A program made the position numbers and the translations under genes. The notes under the pieces are model-generated. The model ran no database searches. It was given only the letters and a program-made list of their open reading frames with translations, and had not been told where the DNA came from. A stretch of DNA of 64,000 nucleotides. Source: Kluyveromyces lactis (taxonomy: Eukaryota; Ascomycota; Saccharomycetes; Saccharomycetales; Saccharomycetaceae). Of the stretch, positions 20,791 to 30,290 are shown in pieces (the first letter of the stretch is position 1; every line of letters begins with the position of its first letter). The DNA lies in assembly GCF_000002515.2 (NCBI RefSeq), contig NC_006039.1, forward strand, positions 1,612,001 to 1,676,000. The letters run 5' to 3'.

Positions 20791-23700
20791 ATGAATGGCT
20801 CTCATAGTACTGGCCACGATAAGAGAAACAACACAACCGATTTCGAAAAGTTTAATCCCTTTAAGAGCTCTCAGGATGAATCCCTGCATGTAAGCTGGAC
20901 TTCATTGCAACAAGTGTATCCGAATTTATCATATTATGGGGGACCTACTTTCATTCTTCCGGTTCAGCTCTACTATATCATAGGTACGGCAAAGGGAGCC
21001 GTTGTTATCTTTAACAAGAAACAATTCGTTCAATCTGTACTAGCACCATCTTTACCAGATTTTAGATCCAAGGTAACATTTATCGATATAAATCAGGATG
21101 GTACCCATGTTTGCGCAGCCTATGAATCCGGTGATATATTCCTGTGGGACTTAAACTCTCAAGTCGATGAAAATTCCGATTCTAATCATCTAGAAGCCGT
21201 GCTGCATATTGCTTCTCATAGAGGACATTCCTTTAATGGTCTTAATTTTATCCCGGGGAAACATACCAATATTGCAGTCAGTGATTCTACAGGACATATT
21301 GTACTTCACAAGGGTACTAGAAATCATCTTTGGCAATTGGTACCTAGTGCAAAAGAAATCTTGAGGCTGAATCCAATGATAAACCCTTTATTGACTACGC
21401 GCATTCGAAGCAACGGTGAAGATTATGATGCTGAACATCTGTTAGCAGTTTTATCTAATCGATCCTTCGCAGTCATATCATTGTCATCGCCAACTTTATC
21501 AACTTATCGGCTCATTGAATTGTCACACAAAAACTCGGCCACTTTTGGATATATCTCCTGGAATGACGTCAATCCAAATCAGGTTGCCTTCTCTGTAGAT
21601 AACCAGTTGAGCCTTGTCGATATCAGGTTTCCGACTTTACAATGGACGTACGAAGCTCCTGAATGCATTTGTAAAGTTGCCTGGCTCACAAATAACATTT
21701 TGACTATTTTGCTCTTGTCAAGTAAGCTTCTCGTTTTAAACATAGGTAGTGTTGATACCGATGAGGATCCTGTACTCACTAGTATTGACTTACTTATTCA
21801 TGAACTGATGGTTCCAGAATCTGAGAACCATTTCGCTACGTTAAATAACACGATTGTTGTGCTCACCAATTACAGTTTAATGGTGGGGAAAATTAACTCA
21901 TGGTCCGATATTGTCTTACACCATATACATAAAGGAGATTACATTAATGCATTAGGAACCCTAGGTTACTATTTACAAGGTCCATCATTCGATTCGATAA
22001 CCGCCTTATTACATCTGGAAAAAGACTATCAGAAAAGAATCAGACAAATTGAACCATCGTTTAACAACTTGACACTAGCAACTGTTCAATTTTTACTGAA
22101 GAAAGATGATATAAGTTACAGTAAGGTCACTGAAGCTACATCATTGATTTTGGACTTGGGAAGTATTTTCTCAGATGAAAAGATGTATGTGCTTTTAGAA
22201 CAGGTAGGGGAAGCTTTGATGACCAAACATAACGAAGAATTTCAAGAAATACTTTACGAAAAAATCGTTAACGGGACAGTAACATACCTCTCACCAATAC
22301 TTTTCAAGGCTGTGATGGAATACACAGTGTCTTCAGGAAATGATAGAAGGTTAGAGACAATTTTATTATCGCTAGACGGTACAACTTTGGATTTGGATTA
22401 TGCTTTCAAGGTTTGCAAAGAGTTTCGTCTCTACTCTGCACTTTTATATCTCTGGACAACCATTTTGGATGATTATAAAAGTCCCCTAGTGGATATAATA
22501 TTTTACTTTGCTGGCAAAGAAGAATGTTGTGTAGTTTTTGATGCTAACATTGAAGATAATACCCTTTTCGAGTACATCGAATCAACTTTATTGGGAAAAG
22601 TTTATCCAACAGAAAAAAGAGTGCCTTCCAAAAAGATTCTATACCTAAAGAACTTTTATTACAGCTTACTTTTTAGTGGCTCTTCTTTGGAATGGCCACA
22701 AGGCTCTGGAAAAAAGCTTTTAACGTGTCCCCTACCAGCAGAAGAACCAGCCTTTCCATATGCTTCCCTTTTAATATCATCAAGTGCGCAAAATTTCTTG
22801 CACGTTCTTGATGTCTCATTTGAAGATGTTCTGTTCAATGAATCCCCTCAAAATGGATTTCATTTTACTAGACAACATATAATTGATGTTCTTTTGGACA
22901 TACAGAAGAATTTCAAAGAAAATCATGTGAAACTTCTTATTGCCCTCTTTGTGTTCAACAATTTGCCAAAGTATTCTCAGTTTATTCGCCTAACCAACAC
23001 TATCATTGACTCACAAATAGACGTCATATTATCTGCTGATTTGGAAGGATTTGAACAAATTTCTGAAGATTGTCTTGAAGCACTATTGTCTGTTTATTCA
23101 CCAGATAATATTAACGCCCTAATTGATAAAATGTCAGGAGTGGATTTTTATCGTGTTCGGCTTCTGCTATATAAAAAGGCCGGAAGATATACAGATTATC
23201 TTACCTTTATTCTTAGCGATCAACACAGGAATACGAATGGCAATGATATTATTGCAGGTTTGAAACTATGTGATGGTGCTACAGCGAAATCGCCTATCGG
23301 TCGAAGTGAAATTTGCGACCTTCTATCAGATACATTTCCGAAGATTATCGAAAATTGTCAAGATCAGCGTTCCCTTGTCTCAATCATAGACTCTTTTGAT
23401 AGTAGCTTACATGAAAAAATTCTTCTTATTTCTGATCCGTTGACGCTCTTAGGATATCTTCGTATACTTCTGTCTGGGAACTATCATCTATCTGCCCCAT
23501 TTTTGAAGAAAGCAAGGCCGAAGTATCTATCATTGTTGTATGAAACCGGAGATGCGTCCGGTGTATCACAATGGGTTGACAATATTGACCTTAAAAACAT
23601 CGAAGTTGAGAGTATTGTAGATATTATTAACGGAAATAGGGATTCGAGAACTTTGATACGATTGCTAGTACGGCTAAAGAACTATGGGTCGGCAATAGAT

Positions 23701-24387
23701 AAAATAAACTCGAAAATCAACGAGTTATTACAAAATAATGATTTTGACGAAATTGATAATTATTTGGATTTAGGCATCAGTGTATCCCAGAAGACAGATG
23801 AAACTAACAAGAACTGGGTTAAATTGATATCAAACTTGGTCTCTCAATACCCAACTCTTACCGATGATCAAAAAGCGTTTTGTGATAAAAGTTTGCAGAA
23901 AGTATTTATTGAGCTTTCAGATGGGAACCTGAATGATATCGAAAACTCGGAGGAGAGCTTTTTCTGGAAGACCCTAATGGAGATATTTGAAAACAAATCT
24001 CTTATCTTGAGTAAAATCAAAGATATTAAAGTGGTGTTGAAGAATATTTTCACAGCTTATTCTGTCGAAGAGACAGTGAAACTTCTTATTTTACAGATTA
24101 TCAATCAAAGTGCATCATCAGATATTACAACCTATATGCACAGAAAAGAACATGGTTGGGCAATTCAGTCTCATGAGTGTGAAGTATGTGGCAAGAAAAT
24201 ATGGGGAATTGGAATCGATAATAAAGTCTTTGAACAGTGGGAGTCAGCGAGATGCCACGAGGTCGCCGCTAGTGGTAGCAGTGCACTCGTTGTATTTAGT
24301 TGTGGGCACAGTTTCCACAGCTCCTGTTTAGAAAACATGGGCCAACACGAGGGTGCTTTCAAATGTTTAACTTGTGACGATGAGTAA
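20791..24387 (+). CDS. VPS8: Vps8, CORVET tethering complex subunit
   Basis: A 1198-residue protein (S. cerevisiae about 1274) that binds Rab5/Vps21 and tethers endosomes. The N-terminal 350 residues form a WD40-type propeller (for example AAYESGDIFLWDLN), followed by a long alpha-solenoid. The C-terminus is a RING-like zinc domain with Cys pairs CEVCGKK, SCGHSFHSSC and KCLTC. The frame is open 24 bp further upstream from a TTG; the first ATG (MNGSHSTGHD) is used. It follows EFB1 on the same strand, as on S. cerevisiae chromosome I beside CEN1, and converges on ERG26. Confidence 0.93.
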   Translation: MNGSHSTGHDKRNNTTDFEKFNPFKSSQDESLHVSWTSLQQVYPNLSYYGGPTFILPVQLYYIIGTAKGAVVIFNKKQFVQSVLAPSLPDFRSKVTFIDINQDGTHVCAAYESGDIFLWDLNSQVDENSDSNHLEAVLHIASHRGHSFNGLNFIPGKHTNIAVSDSTGHIVLHKGTRNHLWQLVPSAKEILRLNPMINPLLTTRIRSNGEDYDAEHLLAVLSNRSFAVISLSSPTLSTYRLIELSHKNSATFGYISWNDVNPNQVAFSVDNQLSLVDIRFPTLQWTYEAPECICKVAWLTNNILTILLLSSKLLVLNIGSVDTDEDPVLTSIDLLIHELMVPESENHFATLNNTIVVLTNYSLMVGKINSWSDIVLHHIHKGDYINALGTLGYYLQGPSFDSITALLHLEKDYQKRIRQIEPSFNNLTLATVQFLLKKDDISYSKVTEATSLILDLGSIFSDEKMYVLLEQVGEALMTKHNEEFQEILYEKIVNGTVTYLSPILFKAVMEYTVSSGNDRRLETILLSLDGTTLDLDYAFKVCKEFRLYSALLYLWTTILDDYKSPLVDIIFYFAGKEECCVVFDANIEDNTLFEYIESTLLGKVYPTEKRVPSKKILYLKNFYYSLLFSGSSLEWPQGSGKKLLTCPLPAEEPAFPYASLLISSSAQNFLHVLDVSFEDVLFNESPQNGFHFTRQHIIDVLLDIQKNFKENHVKLLIALFVFNNLPKYSQFIRLTNTIIDSQIDVILSADLEGFEQISEDCLEALLSVYSPDNINALIDKMSGVDFYRVRLLLYKKAGRYTDYLTFILSDQHRNTNGNDIIAGLKLCDGATAKSPIGRSEICDLLSDTFPKIIENCQDQRSLVSIIDSFDSSLHEKILLISDPLTLLGYLRILLSGNYHLSAPFLKKARPKYLSLLYETGDASGVSQWVDNIDLKNIEVESIVDIINGNRDSRTLIRLLVRLKNYGSAIDKINSKINELLQNNDFDEIDNYLDLGISVSQKTDETNKNWVKLISNLVSQYPTLTDDQKAFCDKSLQKVFIELSDGNLNDIENSEESFFWKTLMEIFENKSLILSKIKDIKVVLKNIFTAYSVEETVKLLILQIINQSASSDITTYMHRKEHGWAIQSHECEVCGKKIWGIGIDNKVFEQWESARCHEVAASGSSALVVFSCGHSFHSSCLENMGQHEGAFKCLTCDDE

Positions 24388-24433
24388 AGTTATAGATAGA
24401 CATAGATATATACAATTCATATAGAGTTGGCCT

Positions 24434-25489
24434 TTATAAGCCTTCATCCATCCATGCCAACGTTCTTCTGATACCTTCTTCGATATCAACCCTTGGTTGG
24501 TATCCTAAAAGTTCTTTAGCTTTTGAAATGTTGTGATAACGGTAGGCACAAACGATTTTAACTCTGAAGGGAGTCAAACCTGGCTCTTTGCCCAACAATT
24601 TAGAGAAGAATTGAGATAGGTACCCCGCAGCAATAGCCATGGGTCTATTTAGAACAATAACTCTCTTATCAATATGACCGTCTGCCTTCCAAACCGTGCG
24701 TGCCAAAGCCCAAAAATATGTTGGTGTGTCATTGGTGATGAAAAATGTTTCTCCAGATACTAGCGCAGCAGTAGTTGGATTCAGAAGCTTTTGTGCGGCT
24801 AGTACGTGAGCATCTGCAACGTTTCCAGCGTAGGTCCAGTCGAACAGGTTGTTATTGTCACCAATTTGAAACTTTGATTGCCCCAACTTAGCGACTTGCC
24901 TCAAACCTGGGACCAATTGTCTATCACCAGGACCAAAAATACCGGCAGGACGTAATGCTATTGTTAGGAAGTCATTTTCTGGATCGTTTGCTGATAGCAC
25001 CATTTCTTCCGCAATTGCCTTTGTTTCGTTATAACCATCCATTGGAACTTCTGGAATTGGCCAAGTTTCATCAGCATTGTGAATGTCCTGACCATTGAAA
25101 ATAACACCAGCAGATGAGGTATATACTACTGCTTTAACTCGACATTGTTTTGCGACAGTTAATAGATTTTTTGTTCCCTTAACGTTGACCTTTTCGTAAA
25201 TCTCTTGACTATTACCATGCATTGGAGATGCCGAGTGAACGACGATCGTGGCACCACTTGTCTCAATTGCCTTTCTAACATCAGCAGGTGACGTTAGATC
25301 ACCTTGATGGAAGGTAATTGTCGAAGGATCAAAAGTGAATTGTTTTGAGATCCGATCTGGAAGTGGTCTTACGTCAAAAACATGGATCTGAGGTTGTGGT
25401 TTAAGTTCAGAAAATTGCTGAATCAAATGGAGACCTAGAAATCCAGATCCACCAATTAGTAGTACAGATTTAACATCGCTTGAACTCAT
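24434..25489 (-). CDS. ERG26: Sterol-4-alpha-carboxylate 3-dehydrogenase (decarboxylating)
   Basis: A 351-residue member of the short-chain dehydrogenase/3-beta-HSD family (S. cerevisiae 349). It works in the Erg25-Erg26-Erg27 C4-demethylation step of ergosterol synthesis at the ER. The NAD motif GGSGFLG lies at residues 13-19; the catalytic pair is YNETK (Tyr153, Lys157). A hydrophobic stretch in the last third (about 275-290) may contact the membrane. In S. cerevisiae ERG26 is the first gene left of CEN7; here it is also the first gene beside the centromere. Convergent with VPS8 (46 bp). Confidence 0.96.
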   Translation of the reverse strand: MSSSDVKSVLLIGGSGFLGLHLIQQFSELKPQPQIHVFDVRPLPDRISKQFTFDPSTITFHQGDLTSPADVRKAIETSGATIVVHSASPMHGNSQEIYEKVNVKGTKNLLTVAKQCRVKAVVYTSSAGVIFNGQDIHNADETWPIPEVPMDGYNETKAIAEEMVLSANDPENDFLTIALRPAGIFGPGDRQLVPGLRQVAKLGQSKFQIGDNNNLFDWTYAGNVADAHVLAAQKLLNPTTAALVSGETFFITNDTPTYFWALARTVWKADGHIDKRVIVLNRPMAIAAGYLSQFFSKLLGKEPGLTPFRVKIVCAYRYHNISKAKELLGYQPRVDIEEGIRRTLAWMDEGL

Positions 25490-25857
25490 AGTAGTTGTTT
25501 GTTTTACGTAGACTCAACGTATGATAAGAATTCGATTTGCCTGGTGTGATCTTGAATATCGTGTTAACGTTAACTAATATTCTCTAATTGTTTTTTTTTC
25601 TGAATATTAAAACAGAACTAAACGACAAATTTAAAGTGTCTCCCAAATTGTGAAATGGTCGGATAGAAAGATAACGTACTAATTAATAGCCATTGGTTTC
25701 TCCTTTCCTATACTTAATGATCACAATAATTTAGGTTTCTTGATCTGTTAGTGGTTAGAGTGTTGTTAAGCCAGAGTTGTATTTTTGCTTTAACATACAA
25801 TTAATTAGTTCATTTGTACATACAAATTGTCCATATGCAATAGAATCCTTAGATAAT

Positions 25858-26000
25858 GGCAAATAATAAATAGAATAAATAAAAAAAATATTTTCAGAAA
25901 ATAATAAAAAATAAGTTAAAATAAATTCTTCAAAAAAATACAAAAAACATAATTAAATTCTATAAAATAAAGCAAAATTCACTAAAATCAATCAAAAGTA
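25858..26000. other. CDE0-like A-rich block of the centromere
   Basis: The block is about 140 bp, strikingly A-rich on the plus strand with very few G or C, and ends about 150 bp before CDEI. K. lactis centromeres are described with an extra AT-rich element, CDE0, about 100 bp long and about 150 bp upstream of CDEI. The boundaries are approximate. Confidence 0.7.
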
Positions 26001-26150
26001 ACACAAATGTTAGCATTCAATAACAGTTCTACCTTCAAATAAATAGTAAAAACGCATAAACAGGAACGAAGATTATAGTACCTGCTCAACTTCTTGACAG
26101 TGGAGTCTGTCGTACGTAATGTATTCAAAAATTAAGTAAAATCATAAAAC

Positions 26151-26348
26151 ATCATGTGACTAAAATCAAATTTTACATTTTCTCTCTTTTTATATAAAAT
26201 AAATTTCTAAACTTTTACTTTATTGCAATTAAAAATATTTTTTTATTAATTTTATATTGAAAAAATTTTAATTAAAATAATGTGGAATTTTGAATTTTTT
26301 AAAATAAAATATATGTTTTGAAAAATTTTAGTTTCCGAAAATTAATTT
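26151..26348 (+). other. CEN: Point centromere CDEI-CDEII-CDEIII
   Basis: CDEI ATCATGTGA (26151-26159) matches the RTCACRTG Cbf1 consensus on the other strand and differs from K. lactis ATCACGTGA by one base. CDEII (26160-26322) is 163 bp and about 89% A+T; K. lactis CDEII is about 161-164 bp, roughly twice the S. cerevisiae length. CDEIII (26323-26348) contains GTTTCCGAAAATTAAT with the central CCG that binds the CBF3 complex. Spacing, order and sequence together leave little doubt. The neighbour ERG26 is also centromere-proximal in S. cerevisiae. Confidence 0.95.
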
Positions 26349-26768
26349 ATTTATGGTATTTTGCTTAAGCATAAGAAGTGAAATTGGCTTAAAGCTCTAA
26401 AAAGGATAGGAGCCATCTTTTTATGTTTGCTGAGATCCGAAAAAACACTAGAGCAATGCCTCTCTTTTTTTTACGGATACATGGCTTTTCCTTTCTGTTA
26501 TTTTAAGAGTAGCTTTGATTCATATGCTCAATGTGACAGGATAATATCTACAAGAATAATCTCAACAAAGAAAATAAAAAAAATTTAAAAAAATGTCTGT
26601 GAAACGATTAGCATGCTTGTCTGCCTCAAGATTGATTTAATTTTTGGAGTGTTAACGTTAGGTAGGAATGAATCAGATATTGAAGATTATAATACTTACA
26701 TATTGTTCTTCATATGCATACCCTGCTTCTTTCTGGCATGGGAATCTTTTCTTTTCATTTCTGTAACA

Positions 26769-26838
26769 TGAAAAATTAAAAACCGTAAAAATCGAATTAT
26801 CAATGAATTCGAACAGAGTTGTTAATGCGATGAGATGA
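26769..26838 (+). promoter_or_regulatory. RRPE + PAC elements upstream of TRM112
   Basis: TGAAAAATTA (26769-26778, RRPE-like) and GCGATGAGATGA (26827-26838, PAC) precede the TRM112 ATG by 78 bp or more. This is the ribosome-biogenesis regulon signature, fitting Trm112's role as activator of rRNA and tRNA methyltransferases. Confidence 0.7.
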
Positions 26839-26915
26839 AGTGAGTCCCAATAAAATCAGCATCATTTTGTTATTGTGAATCGAATTATACCCGACCCATT
26901 AAACTAACTGCAGAT

Positions 26916-27314
26916 ATGAAATTCCTAACTACAAACTTCCTTAAATGTTCCGTGAAAGGATGCGATAACAGTAACCTGAATTTCCCACTTCGCTACGTTC
27001 GTGAAAATTGTCAACTAGAACAGGATGAGAGCATCGAATTCAACCCGGAGTTCCTTTTAAGAATAATTGACCGTGTTGATTGGCAAGCTGTAGTTTCAGT
27101 AGCATCAGATTTAGGAAATACTGAGCTACCACCCAACAAACCAGAATTTGAAGAGAATTTAACGGATGAGGACATGGTCATTCTAAGAGATCTGCACACA
27201 CTGTTAATTCAAACTAACATTGTAGAGGGACAAATGCAATGCAAAAACTGTGAACACATATACTACATAAAAAACAGCATTCCAAACCTCCTTCTACCAC
27301 CACATCTAGCATGA
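26916..27314 (+). CDS. TRM112: Trm112, activator subunit of methyltransferases
   Basis: A 132-residue zinc-binding protein (S. cerevisiae 135) that stabilises and activates Trm9, Trm11, Bud23 and Mtq2, acting on tRNA, 18S rRNA and eRF1. The N-terminus MKFLTTNFLKCSVKGC and the C-terminus HIYYIKNSIPNLLLPPHLA are near-identical to the family. The zinc ligands are the Cys pairs CSVKGC and CKNC. The N-terminal strand and zinc knuckle are intact. First gene to the right of the centromere; in S. cerevisiae it precedes FPK1, as here. Confidence 0.97.
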   Translation: MKFLTTNFLKCSVKGCDNSNLNFPLRYVRENCQLEQDESIEFNPEFLLRIIDRVDWQAVVSVASDLGNTELPPNKPEFEENLTDEDMVILRDLHTLLIQTNIVEGQMQCKNCEHIYYIKNSIPNLLLPPHLA

Positions 27315-27957
27315 ATATTCAAATCCAGCATCTATATATGTACATACAGTGAACTTTCTAGCTTAATAAAGAATAATTTCAGGTCACGTGTTATATCAGC
27401 TGACGACGAGGCTTTGACAATCAAAAGGCCCACATTGTTGAAGAGCCACCATGATGAAAATCCAGAAATGGAGAGAAAACAAGGTTTGTATGTTCGAAAA
27501 AAAGAGGGTTTTAATCCAGCCAGGAATGATTCTTAATTAAGTAAAGAGTGTTAAAATAAAATCCAGGATGCACCGTACTTCGCATAATTTTCGTTATTTT
27601 ATTGTATTAGAGCTGTAGGAAGTAAGTTTTATTGAGTACTTTGCTAACACGAATAAAAGGTTGTCTTAAAACGCCCCGTGAATACACGTTTTCTTCGGTT
27701 AAATATTTTGCCAGGCTTTTCAATCCGGTTTGTTTCTATCAGTTTTATATTAACACCTGTTACAGCACCGGTACTTACTTGTATTTTGCTGTTTCTTTTG
27801 AGCCTGATATAATAATCATTGAAAGCCATATACTCTGTGGGGTTTTGTTGACCAAAACTTATAGTGATATTAATTTGCGGGTTAGTCTTTTTTGTCAATA
27901 GAGGTATTTCTCACGAGTTGATTATTGATACTAAAGTGTTACTTTGAATTATTTACC
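27315..27957 (+). promoter_or_regulatory. TRM112 3' region and FPK1 promoter
   Basis: A 643-bp gap. A TCACGTG motif (Cbf1-type E-box) lies near 27382. An isolated ATGATGA (27449-27455) resembles box C, but no box D follows at a suitable distance. I see no gene. Confidence 0.45.
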
Positions 27958-30282
27958 ATGGATGGTGTGATGCTTGATAAAGTTGAGCTCAACCAACATG
28001 AAGTAGGGGCTGCAAGAGAACGGTCTAGAAGTATGGCTTCTTTGTCTAAATTCATTCCGAAATCAATATGGAAACCTCAACAACAGCAACAGCAGCAACA
28101 GCCTTCTGAAACCTCCGAAGGTAACACAAAAGCATCTAACAGCCATCCGGTAATGTTACATGCTTCTTTGCATGAAGCACCTGCTATTGTACTTCAAGAG
28201 GCGAAACCCGTATCTCGCGAATCCATAGAACAAGAAGGCGCTCCCGCAGAAAAGGCTGCAAGTGGAAACTCGTCAAAGTTGTCAATGAGACTAAAGAAAG
28301 TCTTTGGCAAAAAGGAACCATCGCAACCCCCTGTTGATTCCGAGTTGAGCCCTCCAGCTAGTAGTGAAGCTGCTGCTAATCATGATGCAAATGATACCAC
28401 GAATACACTGAACAGAAATAGAACAAATTCCGACACTGATCCTGAACCTAAGAGGAATTTATACAGCGACGGGTCTCAAATTCAAGGTACTCCTTTGACT
28501 TCACCTTCAAAATCTATCTCTTCATATAACAGCGGCACGCATAAACCCAACAACTTGGTTACTGGTAACCAAGCTTCAAAACTCTCCCCAAATTTCGATA
28601 TCCCCGAGGCTTCTTCCAATGGAAATGGATTTGTGCCCTCATACAACAGTATGACAAATATCAGTACAGCATCTTTGAATTTGATTGATGAAAATGAAGA
28701 AACGCAGAATTTTGAGGGTTCTCTGCATCAGTCAGGTGAAATCATACATCCAGCAATTACTACACCTTTAAAATCAGGGTCAGAGAGCCCCTTTTTATCC
28801 TCACAATCCATGAAACCCTTTCCAGCATCGGATGAGGCAGAAAATAGTCACCGTCGTTCTGAATCGAATGGTGTATCGGTGAAACCTCAGCTTAGAAGAA
28901 CTGCATCACAACCAACTGATGTGCATGTACAGGTAAATGGCAAAACCGCAAGTACAAAAGAAGAATTCAGTCCAAGAAGAGGTACTGTTGGTGCGGATGC
29001 TTCATTTATCCAACCTCCTAAGAGGTCAGAAAGACTAAGGAACAAATCCTTCAGTAATAAGTTCCAAGATATTTTAGTTGGTCCACAGTCATTTGAGAAA
29101 ATCAGATTATTAGGGCAAGGTGACGTTGGAAGAGTGTACTTAGTCAGAGAAAAACAGACAAATAGGTTATATGCATTGAAAATATTCAGTAAGCCAGAAA
29201 TGATAAAAAGGAAGAAGATCAAAAGGATTTTAACTGAGCAGGAAATTCTAGCAACCAGTAATCATCCCTTTATTGTTACTTTGTATCATTCTTTCCAAAC
29301 GGAAGACTACCTGTATTTATGTATGGAGTATTGTATGGGCGGTGAATTTTTCCGTGCTTTACAAACAAGAAAGACGAAATGTATCTCCGAAGATGACGCA
29401 AGATTTTACTCTAGTGAAGTGACGGCGGCCTTAGAATACTTGCATTTAATGGGTTTTATTTATAGAGACTTGAAACCCGAAAATATTCTCTTACATCAAT
29501 CTGGACATATCATGTTGTCTGACTTTGATTTATCTGTACAAGCTAAGGATACCAAAAACCCTCAGGTGAAAGGTAATGCATCGCATTCACTTGTGGATAC
29601 AAAGATTTGTTCTGACGGATTTAGAACCAATTCCTTTGTTGGTACTGAAGAATATATTGCTCCTGAAGTGATAAGGGGTAACGGGCATACGGCTGCTGTT
29701 GATTGGTGGACTTTAGGAATTTTGATATATGAGATGTTGTTTGGTTTCACACCATTTAAAGGAGACAACACAAATCAAACATTCTCTAATATACTGAAAA
29801 ATGAGGTGGTCATCCCTAACAACAATGAAACCTCTAGGGCATGTAAGGATTTGATCAGAAAGCTTTTGATTAAAAATGAAAACAAAAGACTAGGCTCAAA
29901 ACTAGGGGCTTCAGATATCAAAAAGCATCCTTTCTTCAAAAATGACCAATGGTCTCTTTTAAGGAATCAAGAGCCGCCATTAATTCCTGTTTTGGCGAAG
30001 AACGGTTGTGATTTCGCCAAACTATCCAGTAATCCAAAAGGATCCAAAGATAAAAAAGATTCGGCGGAACAGCAAGAGAAGCTGATGTTCGAAGAAAAAG
30101 TAGAACTTGATGATCAGGTCTCCGACAACGACCCGTTCCATGACTTTAACTCTATGAGTTTAATGAAGCAAGATAACGATTCTTTGATATATGGTGACAG
30201 TACATCGTATGGAAAAATATCCTATACGCCCAACCAAAACAGATCTAGAAGTAATAGTCATAGAAGTTTCTTCAAAAGATGA
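27958..30282 (+). CDS. FPK1: Flippase-activating AGC kinase Fpk1/Kin82
   Basis: A 774-residue AGC-type Ser/Thr kinase, single ancestor of S. cerevisiae FPK1 (about 893) and KIN82 (about 720). Fpk1 phosphorylates the Dnf1/Dnf2 phospholipid flippases. The N-terminal half is low-complexity, with a short Gln run near residue 45. The kinase domain begins near residue 378 with the Gly loop [11 protein letters not shown]; catalytic loop YRDLKPEN; metal motif DFD in place of DFG, typical of this subfamily; activation segment [12 protein letters not shown]. The frame is open 33 bp upstream from a TTG; the first ATG ([10 protein letters not shown]) is used. Its stop is 8 bp from that of MSH3. Confidence 0.94.
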   Translation: MDGVMLDKVELNQHEVGAARERSRSMASLSKFIPKSIWKPQQQQQQQQPSETSEGNTKASNSHPVMLHASLHEAPAIVLQEAKPVSRESIEQEGAPAEKAASGNSSKLSMRLKKVFGKKEPSQPPVDSELSPPASSEAAANHDANDTTNTLNRNRTNSDTDPEPKRNLYSDGSQIQGTPLTSPSKSISSYNSGTHKPNNLVTGNQASKLSPNFDIPEASSNGNGFVPSYNSMTNISTASLNLIDENEETQNFEGSLHQSGEIIHPAITTPLKSGSESPFLSSQSMKPFPASDEAENSHRRSESNGVSVKPQLRRTASQPTDVHVQVNGKTASTKEEFSPRRGTVGADASFIQPPKRSERLRNKSFSNKFQDILVGPQSFEKIRLLGQGDVGRVYLVREKQTNRLYALKIFSKPEMIKRKKIKRILTEQEILATSNHPFIVTLYHSFQTEDYLYLCMEYCMGGEFFRALQTRKTKCISEDDARFYSSEVTAALEYLHLMGFIYRDLKPENILLHQSGHIMLSDFDLSVQAKDTKNPQVKGNASHSLVDTKICSDGFRTNSFVGTEEYIAPEVIRGNGHTAAVDWWTLGILIYEMLFGFTPFKGDNTNQTFSNILKNEVVIPNNNETSRACKDLIRKLLIKNENKRLGSKLGASDIKKHPFFKNDQWSLLRNQEPPLIPVLAKNGCDFAKLSSNPKGSKDKKDSAEQQEKLMFEEKVELDDQVSDNDPFHDFNSMSLMKQDNDSLIYGDSTSYGKISYTPNQNRSRSNSHRSFFKR

Positions 30283-30290
30283 ATATTTAA

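Larger units (their letters stand above)
25490..26915. other. Centromeric intergenic region ERG26-TRM112
   Basis: This 1.4-kb gene-free and very AT-rich interval contains the point centromere (elements listed separately), the ERG26 promoter on the left and the TRM112 promoter on the right. Short reading frames inside it have no protein-like character. Confidence 0.85.

Noticed and set aside
27449-27455. Box C-like ATGATGA upstream of FPK1
   Set aside because: No box D within a usable distance.
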